From the NCBI GenBank assembly GCA_016748015.1, contig JAAOMT010000276.1, positions 468,088 to 532,087 of the forward strand: a stretch of 64,000 nt of DNA, in the 5' to 3' direction. Numbering within the stretch: position 1 is the stretch's first letter; each line of letters starts with the position of its first letter. Source of the DNA: Geosiphon pyriformis. Taxonomy: Eukaryota; Glomeromycota; Glomeromycetes; Archaeosporales; Geosiphonaceae. A program made the translations under genes and the position numbers. The notes under the pieces are model-generated. The model worked only from the letters and a program-made list of their open reading frames with translations, was not told where the DNA came from and made no database searches. Positions 1-9,194 of the stretch are shown here, piece by piece.

Positions 1-473
1 TTTTCAAAAGATAACAAAGGAATCTGAAAGTAGAGGGATAATTCATACTGTTAACAATTGATAACTGCTGGTATAATTCTATGCCTCATGTCAGCACTCT
101 TAGAATTCAATATCAGGTATCAACTTGTGCTCTTCAGTCACATTTATTCAAATAATCTTCAAATACTACAATTATTCAAACAGGAAAAGGCCAACAAGTA
201 ATCTTTTATCCTAAGATGTTCGGATATTTGAAGATAGGGAAAGGGAAATTAGCAATAAGAGAGTGATTGAGATGAAAGTTGTTATTTTTATTTATTTGAT
301 TCTTGTTTGAGAGATGATTTTCTACAGCTAAGAGACTCATTGCTTATATAGCTAATGAAAGTGATCAATGACTAGGTCAATAATCACTATCTAAAAATAA
401 AGTGGCTAATTATATGACATCAGTGGCTAATACATGTAATAACTAATAAAAATTATGGGTTTTAACCATAACA
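1..473 (-). repeat. LTR of Ty3-type family A, minus orientation (left part outside the window)
   Basis: Matches the LTRs at 18502-19192 and 25439-26117 over its length and ends in the family terminus AACCATAACA. Read on the minus strand this is the LTR start TGTTATGG. It lies next to family A coding sequence that runs the other way (plus), so it is not the normal partner of the LTR at 1503. The junction falls exactly at the LTR terminus. Confidence 0.85.
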
Positions 474-775
474 CTATTCTTGACTCCTTGGTAGAAGCAC
501 GAATAATTGCTTTTAAAAAGATAAAACAGTTCCAAAAAAAGCTTAAGAAAAAAAAAACCTATAAAACACTTTCTTTAAGTGTTGGTGACTTGGTACTAGA
601 ATACTGTTCTAACAGAGACAATGTTTATAGTAATAAATTTTCTAGCCAGTGGAAAGGACTTTTTATAGTTAACAAAGTTTTGAACAATGGTTCTTATATT
701 CTTCAAGATCAATTCAGAACAATCTTTAATAATCATCCTGTTCATGGTACATGATTCAAGAAATATTATAAATGA
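474..775 (+). pseudogene. Family A integrase, C-terminal fragment
   Basis: Integrase would join retrotransposon cDNA to the chromosome. Only the part after the catalytic core is present. It has a basic lysine-rich helix (KKLKKKK) followed by a beta-rich DNA-binding tail (GDLVLEY, FIVNKVLNNGSYILQDQ) that aligns with the end of the intact-looking frame at 19834-20301 on the minus strand. The fragment starts abruptly at the LTR end at 473. A TGA at 755-757 replaces the arginine seen in A2 (a CGA-to-TGA change) six codons before the natural stop at 773-775. It cannot work alone. Confidence 0.8.
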
Positions 776-822
776 CCTGATTGGCTGCCTGTTGTAGTAA
801 TACCAATTCAAATGATCAGTAA

Positions 823-1533
823 AAATCAAGTATAAATAAATGCACCATTCCCAAAACAGAGGTATCTTCAATCGACATAAACCATTATTTTCTGGATCAA
901 AACATTCAAAACACCTTCTATACTTTTTATGAGTATTGGATCAAAAACTATCCAAATACTACTCTAACCATTGGAAAACAAACCACCATAACTGATAACA
1001 ATAAAACACATACTGTTACTAGACCAAAGAAAACTACTACCAAAAGAGAAAAAATTGGTAGTAAAATGGATAAATATCTGTTAGAAAGTATAACAGCAGC
1101 TATACTTCCACCTTCTAACACAATTGGAAAAACACTTCAAGAAATCTTACCCATAGACAAAAACTTGTCATATGGAAGGCAATTAGAACTCTATGGTCAC
1201 CTTGGTGAAATAATAGAAGATATGAAACTCATAAAGAAAACAACTTCAGAGATACAAGCAGAAATTTTGGGCATTATATGGTTAGATGTCCTAAGAGTTT
1301 TAACTATTGCTAGAAGAGCCAAAACTCTAATACAAAGATTTGGTCTCTTGAATACAAAACTCATTTCACCTCAAGTGTTATATACTTTATCCACAAAAGA
1401 CTTCAACAAACTAGTTAGCTTTGAGTTAGATAAAACTATTCAAATAGATTACCTCATGAATAGCTTGATTTCGCTGGAGCTCAATCTCTTTGGAGAGGAT
1501 GATGTTATGGTTGAAACTTATACTTCTTATTAA
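823..1533 (+). CDS. Family A ORF3, unknown protein after integrase (copy A1)
   Basis: An open frame of about 236 codons without internal stops, in a different frame from the integrase fragment before it. The same protein follows integrase in A2 (19195-19828), A4 (33780-34499) and, decayed, A6. Visible parts are an N-terminal segment with FLDQNIQN and WIKNYPN, a Thr/Lys/Arg-rich basic stretch (RPKKTTTKREK), and a mostly helical C-terminal half. I see no membrane segment, signal peptide or zinc motif, so a retroviral Env is unlikely even though the position is env-like. The last 10 or so codons lie inside the 3' LTR that begins at 1503. The first ATG is well inside the homologous region, so the true start, or whether it is made by frameshifting from Pol, is unclear. 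This is the best preserved copy of the C-terminal half. Confidence 0.65.
   Translation, partial: KSSINKCTIPKTEVSSIDINHYFLDQNIQNTFYTFYEYWIKNYPNTTLTIGKQTTITDNNKTHTVTRPKKTTTKREKIGSKMDKYLLESITAAILPPSNTIGKTLQEILPIDKNLSYGRQLELYGHLGEIIEDMKLIKKTTSEIQAEILGIIWLDVLRVLTIARRAKTLIQRFGLLNTKLISPQVLYTLSTKDFNKLVSFELDKTIQIDYLMNSLISLELNLFGEDDVMVETYTSY
1490..1502 (+). promoter_or_regulatory. Polypurine tract of family A
   Basis: GGAGAGGATGA lies immediately before the LTR start TGTTATGG, the position of the plus-strand primer of LTR retroelements. The same tract, read on minus, lies next to the LTR at 19192. Confidence 0.6.
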
Positions 1534-2247
1534 TTATTACATGTATTAGCCACTGATGTCATATAAATTAGCCACTCTAATTTTAGTAAGTGATTATTGA
1601 TCTGATCAATAACCTGACTATTGACTTGATCATTGACCTAATCATTAACTTGATCAATGACCTGATCATTGATCTGATCATTGACCTGATCATTGACCTA
1701 ATCATTGACCTGATCATTGACCACTTTTTATAGTTATATAAGCAATGAATCTTTTAACTGTAGAAAAGCATGTAAGAATCAAAAAAATAAAGAAATAAAA
1801 TAACAATTTCATCTTAATCTCTCTTATCACTAATTTCTCTTTCCCTACTTTCAAGTATCTGAACATCTTAAAGATAAAAGATTACTTGTTGGTTATTCCT
1901 TACCCTTTTCCTGAAATGTGTAATTGCAACATTTGAAGATTATTGAATAAAACATGACTGAAGAGCACATCTGATACTTGATATTGAATTCTAAGAGCAC
2001 TGACGTGAGACATAGAATTATACCAAGTATGATTATTTGTTGACAGTACAAACTATCCCTCTATCTTCAAATTCTCTAGTTATCTTTGAAAAGTATAGTG
2101 ACTGAGATATTTTATGAGACTAATCTCACACATTGAATTCATACTTATTCAATTCACTCTTTGAAGTTGAATTCCCTTTGATTTTTTTTATCACCCTACA
2201 ATCCTGTTCTCTCTTGCTATCTGTTAGCTTATTACTCCAATCTGTAA
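1503..2247 (+). repeat. LTR of family A, plus orientation (3' LTR of fragment A1)
   Basis: Begins TGTTATGGTTG and runs to a degenerate end near 2247 (CTTATTACTCCAATC against the usual CTTGTTACTCCAACCC). It contains an expanded array of a roughly 12-bp unit (TGATCATTGACC and variants) at about 1600-1727. The outer flank is LINE ORF1, so the element had inserted into that ORF. Confidence 0.85.
1600..1727 (+). repeat. TGATCA-type minisatellite in the family A LTR
   Basis: About ten imperfect 12-bp units around the palindrome TGATCA (forms such as TGATCATTGACC). The same array with different copy numbers occurs in the other family A LTRs, near 19012-19105, 25960-26030, 33620-33690, 41430-41545, 54230-54325 and 60660-60735. 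Confidence 0.8.
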
Positions 2248-3057
2248 TACTGCTTTTGAGATAAGTGATTTGGTATTCCAAGTTGGTGGCTGTACATGTT
2301 TTATTCCTTGCTTCCCTGAATCTTACCAATATCAATGCTTTGCTGTGGTTATATTTGATTCTTTGGAATCTCTGAATGTTGCTGTGTCAAAAACTGGTAC
2401 TTTGCATGATTGCCACATCTGGTGGAAGACTCCTGGATGTCACTGCTGCTACAGGTGTCAAAGACTTGAATCATTTGGCTGTGGACTGCAAGAAGTTACC
2501 TCCTCTTCCACCCAAACTCTCTTCCAACACTTCTGATGACCCCAAAGTTTTCAAACTTTCATTTGCTAGATCTAAATTTTATGCCAAAGCTGCTGTCTTT
2601 GTGGTTCCTCTTGTTGCTGTTGCTGCTAATATGGACTTGGATCTCAATAGTCCTTCCAAAACTACAACACCCATGTTGTCTGCTGTCTCTTTTGTTTCCA
2701 ATTCTGCTGTTGAATCTAGGTTGGCTTCTCTAGAATCCCATCTTAGTGAACTGTTTGTGTTCATAAAATCCTTGGTTGAACCTGTTGGTACTCTGGTTGT
2801 ATTGGTTACCAAATTGCTGTCTACTCCACCTACTGTGAATGTATCAGTTAAAGAATGTGTGGCTGGATTGGCTAGACAAAATAAAGGTTTGGCTGCTGTT
2901 GCTTCCATGATACAGAAAAAAATAACACATCTTGAGAAAAATGTGAGCAGGTCTGCTTGGAGGATGCATCAGATGATGATGACATGGTTGATGATAATGA
3001 TGACAATAATAAAGATTTTTCAGTCTATGATGACACCTTTGATGTTATAATGCACCT
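2248..3057 (+). pseudogene. LINE ORF1 (RNA-binding, CCHC) 3' half, copy C
   Basis: ORF1 proteins of LINEs bind the element RNA and act as chaperones in the RNP. This copy starts in the segment between the RRM-like domain and the zinc knuckle because a family A LTR cuts it at 2247. It then shows the knuckle (CYRC, then NHLAVDC after a one-base shift near 2462), a Pro/Ser/Ala-rich linker, and a heptad-like region (SRLASLESHLSEL). The acidic tail (DDDD-type repeats) is truncated where the poly(T) of an opposite-strand LINE begins at 3058. Frames change at least once, so it is not functional. Confidence 0.75.
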
Positions 3058-3592
3058 TTTTTTTTTTTTTTTTTGTTAATGTGTAGCCACACTGGTCATT
3101 TATTAGTTAAGTCACCCAATAATACAAAATCACAAGATGCAGCTAATCACAAACAAAAAGCTCTAACTACATGCTAGTACTATCTTTGCTACCTAATGTA
3201 TTGAACATATCAAACTCATACATCTTACCCATAATGTTAACGAGCTCATGACTATTCTTAACCATACCACTCATCCACTTAGCAGTCTAATCAGGATTGA
3301 ATTTGATACCAGGAGACTGAATTTCTCACAGTTGCATCATCATATCAAAAGTGTTATCATAGACTGAAAAGTTTTTAACTTTGTTATTATTATCATCCAT
3401 ATCATTATCATCAGATACATCCTCCAAGGAGATCCGATCACACTTTTTTGTTAAAAACTTAACATCTCTATTCAACATAGAAGCCACAGTAGCCACAGCT
3501 TTAACTTGTCTTTCCAAACTCACCATACTTTCCCTTAATGTCATGTCCACAGCTGGTGGAATAGACAGCAGTTTGGTAACCAGCACAACCAG
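3058..3592 (-). pseudogene. LINE ORF1 C-terminal end, 3' tail and poly(A), minus copy (part 2)
   Basis: Read on minus, this is the coiled region (LVTKLLS, VSLERQVKAV), the acidic Asp/Asn stretch and the ORF1 end, then the shared LINE 3' tail (TGGCTACACATTAAC-type) and a poly(A), seen as poly(T) at 3058-3074. It continues the ORF1 at 13728-15585; family B sits between the two parts. The reading frame resumes at the same codon on either side once the 4-bp duplication CTGG is discounted. In-frame stops show it is dead. Confidence 0.8.
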
Positions 3593-4462
3593 TGTTACTC
3601 ATAAAATATAGAAAATATAGTATTATTAGTCAGTAGATATTAGCCAATCAGATGTAGACATAGTAAATGTGGAATTCCAAGATTCCTCTCAGAGGAATTG
3701 CAGGATTCCAGAAATTTCAGGATTCTCCAACAAGGAATTGCAGAATTCCAGAATTCCAGGATTCTTCTCATCAGGAATCACAGAATTCCAGAAATTCCAG
3801 GATTTCTGTTACAAGGAATTGAGAAATTGAGGAATCTCAAATATGTATATATAGCAGTAGTATTAAAAACAGAAAAAACAGAATTGACATCAAGAATTCT
3901 TAGCTTAGTTATCACAATTCTTAAATAAATAATTATTTACTATATCAAATTCTTTCTTCACTATCAACACTTTATGTTGATAGTAATTGATACTTAACTA
4001 TAGCTCTTGATCACAGCTATTAACGGGATACAAATTAGAATCACCTTGGCTTATTTGCTTTATTTTATATTATTTGCTTTCTTTCTTTTTTTTTCTTTTC
4101 TGTCTTTGTTTTGTTGTTTTATACTAATTGATTAAGGATTAAAAGCACTGAGTTATTGACATCATAGATAGTCTGGTAAAAGACTCAGAAATAAGGATAG
4201 AATTTTATATATTATCAGATAGCTTACCAAAAGAGCATGACTACCAGAATAAATCTGGCCTTCATGCTGAGAAAGAAATTGGACAAAATTACGATTCCAA
4301 AAACTATTACAATTACAATTGAATCTCTGTTCATTATACAAAGAACTCAACCCAAAACCTTCAGATTACCAATACCAACATCAACAGAAATCAAGATAGC
4401 TTTTGAGCACCAAGTTACAGGTTTGTTATTTAATTCTACCACAGAAATAATCACTTGTAACA
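3593..4462 (+). repeat. 5' LTR of Ty3-type family B
   Basis: Runs from TGTTACTC to CTTGTAACA (870 bp), TG...CA ends, and matches the 3' LTR at 12830-13727. The flanking base quartet before it is CCAG, matched after the 3' LTR at 13728-13731. It contains a series of imperfect GGAATTCC-rich repeats at about 3670-3835. A TATA-like AATATGTATATATAG lies at about 3839-3853. Confidence 0.9.
3670..3835 (+). repeat. GGAATTC-rich imperfect tandem repeats in LTR B
   Basis: Repeated blocks of the type GGAATTGCAGGATTCCAG and GAATTCCAGGATTC, many self-complementary. The 3' LTR has the same series at about 12908-13072. Other LTR B copies carry quite different repeats in this slot. Confidence 0.75.
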
Positions 4463-4464
4463 TT

Positions 4465-4481
4465 TGGTGCTCCCTGTGAGG
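4465..4481 (+). promoter_or_regulatory. Primer-binding site of family B
   Basis: TGGTGCTCCCTGTGAGG starts two bases after the 5' LTR and begins with TGG, as expected for pairing with a tRNA ending in CCA. Family A has the near-identical TGGTGCTTCTTGTGAGG, so both families probably use the same or related tRNA. I cannot name the tRNA. Confidence 0.7.
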
Positions 4482-4660
4482 TATAATCCTACAGAGAACT
4501 CACACCAACAAATACCATTCAAAAGTGGCAGAATCAGAAAATATAGGAGCAAACCATTTAGGATTCACAAAATTCTTATTTCAACACTATTGTCAATACT
4601 TTGGATTAAACCACAATCATATATCTGCTCAATTTTTATGTCAATGAAAAGATTTCTTCT

Positions 4661-6829
4661 TTGTTAAGAACACCAGTGAATACTGAATCAGCAAGGGAAA
4701 CTTTCTATAAGGAATTAATTCAAAACACCAACCTACCAACAAATCATAATTTCGCATCCATCATCACTGAGATCAACAAAGAAATTGAACATCACACCCA
4801 ACAAAGATATCTAATTACATATGCTAGTAAAGGCAAAAGAAAACTACAAACACCAGCAGTAACATCCAGAAAAATACAACCACCTACTTAGAAGAAAAAC
4901 AGAATTGAATTCCCAAGCAACTCATTCTACCACTATACACCCAGAAGTGCCATTAACTATGACATCAGCATTTGGATGATTCCCATTCCAAAGTAGACAA
5001 AAAAAAACAGAATTATTAGGACCATATGGCGAATACTTTGAGAGATTTAATTCACAATCATCAATCCCATCAGGACTTCAATCACCACCGCCTCCACCAA
5101 ATTTCAGAATTTCTGATCCGTGGGAAGTAATGGAATCAGAAAAAGAGGAAGAAGAATCAGAGAATCAAGAATTCACTTACCAGCACCCGATCACTGAAAA
5201 TCCAGAAGTTGAAACCCCGAATCTTCAAACTCAGCAAAATCTAAATCTAGAAAATTTGGAAATCAAAACTCCAAATATTCACACTCCGCCAAATCAAAGA
5301 AATCAAAACTCCGATTTAATTTATCAGCAAAACCTACCTCCAGTTATCGTCATCAATCAACCACCAATTGAGCCAATCAGTGAGCCAATTCAACCACTTC
5401 AAGTACCACCTCAACAACCATTACCTTTTCAACAACTTCAACAACAGCCACCTCAACAGTCCCAGCAACCTATAGTACCAATGGTCTATGTACCAATCAC
5501 CAAATTAGAAAAATTCACCAGTGAAGAGGATGATGTTCAAGCTTGATTGAATGATGTTGCCAAAGCAATCACGGCAAACAATTGGAACGACAACAAAGCT
5601 CTTCAGACAATCCCATATTTCCTCCAAGATACTGCAGATTTGTGGTATCAAAGCTTAGCCACAAAACCTCAAATGTTCAACGCATTTAAGCAGGAGTTCC
5701 TAAAATACTTTAGTAATAATAATAGTATCAACTATTTGGTAAATACTTTCACTACCATTAAACAAGAGAACACTAAAGCTGTTACCATGTACTTGGGACA
5801 ATTCCATAGATGCCTGTGCCAGATTCAAGCTATCAATGCTGATTATTTTACAGTGGCCCAAATTTTGAATCAATTTATCAGAGGCTTATGCAGTAGTATT
5901 TTCCAGTGTGTACGTCCACTATACCCAGCAGATTTACAAGCAGCCGTCATTAATGCCAGAGATTTTGAAGCAGCCAAACTTGAAGATAACCACACCCAAG
6001 CTGTCAATCTAGTAATGAATAGATCATCTGAATTGGATTCTAAATTGAAACAATTCAGTGATTTCATCAATTAAAAATTAGAGGAGTACTTAGCTGACAA
6101 CCGAGCAATCTATTAACTATCACAACGACACAACAATCAAGGAAACTCCAATCATGTCCAAAATCAACCATGTCCATCATTTCCAGCCAATCAACAGTGG
6201 CAACAAGAAACGTGTGTTTGCCACTATTGTGATAGACAAGAACACATACAAATTGATTGCTGCCAACATTTAAATAACCAACAATTGGGAAATCAATATT
6301 GAAATCCTGATCGTCAGTTCCCAGCTCCGAGTTTCCAGCAAAATCAAGAACAATACCAACACTTACCTCATTATGCACCAATAATGCAGCAATCAATGTA
6401 TCAACCACCAGTATATCAAGCTCCAATTTATCAACCACAGCCACAAGTGATTTATCAACAACCACAGCCACAAATAATATATCAACTCCAACAAATTCAA
6501 ACACTGCCCCAAAACTTACCACCCAACGGAACACAAAGACCAAGAATGACTCAACAGAGCTGGAGATTGGCAATGGTGGTCCATCAACTGATCCCCAGTT
6601 CTTCACAGCAACCATCTGGATTACGCCAGCAGAATTCAGGTACTGGTCAACCCCAGAACCCGAATTCTCAGAACTATTTAAGTCTTCTGGTCACCCCAGA
6701 AGATGCCTTAGCCAATAACCTAGCATTCGCCCAAAAACAACCACTTATCAGTAATATCTCATCTACTACCATCACCGAAAATGAGTCCTTGGCTGCTATC
6801 TTTCTATTCAAATTCGAGGAAACAACTGC
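4661..6829 (+). pseudogene. Family B Gag (capsid and nucleocapsid), decayed
   Basis: Gag forms the virus-like particle. The N-terminal part (KEIEHHTQQRYLITYAS) stops at 4889 and changes frame; the main frame is then open at 5130-5546 and 5547-6074. Order: Pro/Gln-rich acidic region, capsid-like core with LQDTADLWYQSL and QEFLKYFSNNNSIN, a CCHC knuckle CHYCDRQEHIQIDC at about 6226-6267 (the usual glycine is lost), then a long Gln/Pro/Tyr-rich stretch. Stops include a TGA at 5544-5546 where relatives have Trp. Gag, protease, dUTPase and RT all lie in one frame here, so family B probably made one long polyprotein, unlike family A. Confidence 0.8.
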
Positions 6830-7200
6830 AATGCCATTATTTAGTGGAGCTGCTCTTGAAGCCAAACTGATCACTGCGATGTACACTAATGCCAAAGTCA
6901 AGGGACAATTCATCAAACTGATCCTTGACAGTGGTTCAGCAGGCAGCATTATCACATGACAACTTATGGATCATTTAGGTCACTGAGTTGACTGAGCTGC
7001 CAGTGCCAGAATTATCACTGCTGATAGAGCAACCAAAACTCCAATTGGCAAAATCGACAACTTCCCTTTCGAAATCAATGGCATCATGACTCCCATTAAA
7101 GTTTTAATGATGGAAGCCACCCAATACCAAGCTCTTGTTGGTAATGACTGGCTATTTCAAGTCAATGTGACATTAAACTGAAACACCCAGGAACTCTAGC
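6830..7200 (+). pseudogene. Family B aspartic protease
   Basis: Cleaves the Gag-Pol polyprotein as a homodimer. The active-site stretch LILDSGSAGSIIT (Asp-Ser-Gly triad intact) is at about 6919-6957, in the same frame as Gag, followed by ARIITAD, FPFEINGI and the retropepsin-like end QALVGNDW. TGA codons at 6957-6959 and twice shortly after stand at arginine positions (CGA-to-TGA), and another stands at a Trp. Confidence 0.8.
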
Positions 7201-7559
7201 TAACATATCAGGGCCAACACATACGTGTACCAGCCACGTGTGGCCACTTCAAGACTCCTCCAAAAGAGAAACTATTGATCGAACTGGAGGAAAAAAAAGA
7301 GAAACCTACCTGGGAAGCTTACCAAGTCTCCTGGGCCGATGTCAACCACAACAAACTACTACCCATACTCTTATGAGATGACAAGAGAAAGAAGAAAGAA
7401 GAAAAAGAACTTGTCTGGGAGCCAAACCTAGGAGCATGGAGTGACGACAGCCAGAGCAAACCAACCACTGAATGAAATTGAGAAGAAAAAGGAAAAGGGA
7501 AGAAATAAGAAGAAGAGCTGACACTAATCAATAAATCGACTTATGTCCCATACACCTAC

Positions 7560-8215
7560 CAACCACCAGCTCAATACCATCAACCCAAGCTAGTGTGTGT
7601 CAATTGCAGCAAGAAATTGTCATCAATGGGTGCATGTTGCAACAAAGATGAAGAATAGTTCACGGCGACCAAATATTATTGTTGCCCATGCATTATTGAA
7701 TGCAATGGATAACCAAAACAAAAAGGAAAGTGGGATGGCAAATGTTGCCTGACATGTGGAGACACCCTTCTCAACAAAGGAATGTGGAACAACATTCCTG
7801 GGGAAGGAGGAATGTGCAACGAGTTGTGCCAATACACGATTCTTATCAGCAACTGGATACGAAAAGGAATGCCCATTGAAGCTGCCTAGAGAAGAGCTGT
7901 TCAGTGCCTGGACAGTTACCCACACGATGATGACAAAATTTGGTGAATGGCACTCGCCAAAATCAAAGAAGCATTACCTGAGGAAATAAAAATGATTAAA
8001 AACAACCCCCCAGAACCTTTAGAGCTTGACTGGGATGCAGAACCTATTATAAATCTCCTAGATCCAGAACAATTCCATGAACACTACTAAGAATTAGCAC
8101 CCACAAGGGAAGAACAAGAACAATGGTTAAAGCAGTTAAACACTCGACTATGTCAACACTGCCTAATTCCCTGTGACTTCCAGTATTGTGATGAGTGTGA
8201 CCTCATCTACAATTC
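7560..8215 (+). pseudogene. Family B cysteine-rich linker between protease and dUTPase
   Basis: Same frame as the protease but broken by stops. It holds several paired cysteines: CVNCSKKL, GACC, YYCCPC, CCLTCGDTLL, GMCNELC, then CQHCLIPCDFQYCDEC next to the dUTPase. The spacing suggests two or more zinc ribbons. Family A has a smaller CxxC...CxxC module in the same place (between protease and RT). Nucleic-acid binding is plausible but is inference. Confidence 0.55.
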
Positions 8216-8225
8216 ACCACCACAT

Positions 8226-9194
8226 ATGATCTACACAATTCCAGAGGAAGAAGAACCAATCAGCAGCTGTGCATTAGAATCAGAATTGCCAATCAATTGC
8301 ACTTCAAACTCTGATGATGACAACAATAACAACGGTTCAAGCTCTGGTCAAGATGGCAATAACAATGACAATGGTATAAACTCAGATTTAAACTCCAATT
8401 CAGACCCCGAACAATATATCACACTTTCTGACCTCACCAAAGACCAAAAACTTAAATGGTTTAGTGATAATGATGAAGGTATCATGCCAGAACAAGCGCA
8501 TGATACTGATACAGGGTTTGATTTGAGGTATCCAAAAAAAAATGCCATCAAATTGGAACCACATTTACGCATCTGCCTTGATTTGAAAATAGCGCTGGAA
8601 ATTCCAGCAACAACAATGGTTCAATTACCATCTAGGAGTAGTTTAGCGAAAAGAAGGATTAATATAAGAGGAAGAATAATTGATGCAGGATATGTAGGAA
8701 ATATCATCACTATGCTACAAAATGACTCAGAAAAGGCCTATATAATAAAGCCCAATGAAAAGATAGCACAGGCAATATTCCTGTTTCTGGTTAGAGTAGC
8801 TCAGTTAGTATCAGTGGGAAAGAAGGAGGAATTAGGAATAACAGCAAAAGGAATACAGGGATTCGGATCAACAGATAGAATAGATGTGCCAGTCAATATG
8901 GCAGAAGAAGAAATGGTTAGCCAAGGAGAAATTATCTCAACCAGTCAAGCAATTTCTATTCCACCATATAATCAGTACATAATAACAATAGAGAGAGAGA
9001 AAAAAGACCAAGCACAAATTTTTGAAGCAGAAGCAAGTTTTTGTGAATCAGGAGAAGTTGGACTCATCAATCTTTACATACCAGCCAAGAACTATAACCA
9101 CATCAAAATTCCCATCTACAACAACACCAGAAATGTTGTCAATATACTAAAAGGAACTATCATCGGATATTTGACTACAGAAATAGAGGATTAA
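8226..9194 (+). CDS. Family B dUTPase domain with a beta-rich spacer, part of Pol
   Basis: dUTPase hydrolyses dUTP to dUMP and keeps uracil out of newly made cDNA. The frame is open for 322 codons. Residues 1-75 are acidic and Asn/Ser-rich. The five trimeric dUTPase motifs follow in order: DTGFDLRY (about 96), PSRSSLAKR (about 135), RIIDAGYVGNI (about 151), NEKIAQAIF (about 178) and IQGFGSTDR (about 211). Motif 3 keeps the Asp of the uracil-site hairpin and motif 5 the Gly-Phe-Gly-Ser loop. Residues 222-322 form a second beta-rich unit (SIPPYNQYIITIE, GLINLYIPAKNY, GTIIGYL) like the spacer found before RT in many Ty3-type Pol proteins. It is in frame with protease before and RT after, so it is a Pol segment rather than a free gene. 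It is among the best preserved parts of the element. Confidence 0.85.
   Translation: MIYTIPEEEEPISSCALESELPINCTSNSDDDNNNNGSSSGQDGNNNDNGINSDLNSNSDPEQYITLSDLTKDQKLKWFSDNDEGIMPEQAHDTDTGFDLRYPKKNAIKLEPHLRICLDLKIALEIPATTMVQLPSRSSLAKRRINIRGRIIDAGYVGNIITMLQNDSEKAYIIKPNEKIAQAIFLFLVRVAQLVSVGKKEELGITAKGIQGFGSTDRIDVPVNMAEEEMVSQGEIISTSQAISIPPYNQYIITIEREKKDQAQIFEAEASFCESGEVGLINLYIPAKNYNHIKIPIYNNTRNVVNILKGTIIGYLTTEIED

Noticed and set aside
823-1533. ORF3 of family A as a retroviral-type envelope
   Set aside because: No signal peptide, membrane segment or cysteine pattern; only the position is env-like.
5544-7190. Possible TGA = Trp recoding, since several TGA stand where Trp is expected
   Set aside because: Other TGA codons stand at arginine sites and TAA at Gln sites, and the SUN gene and the unknown gene use standard stops. 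Mutation explains all.
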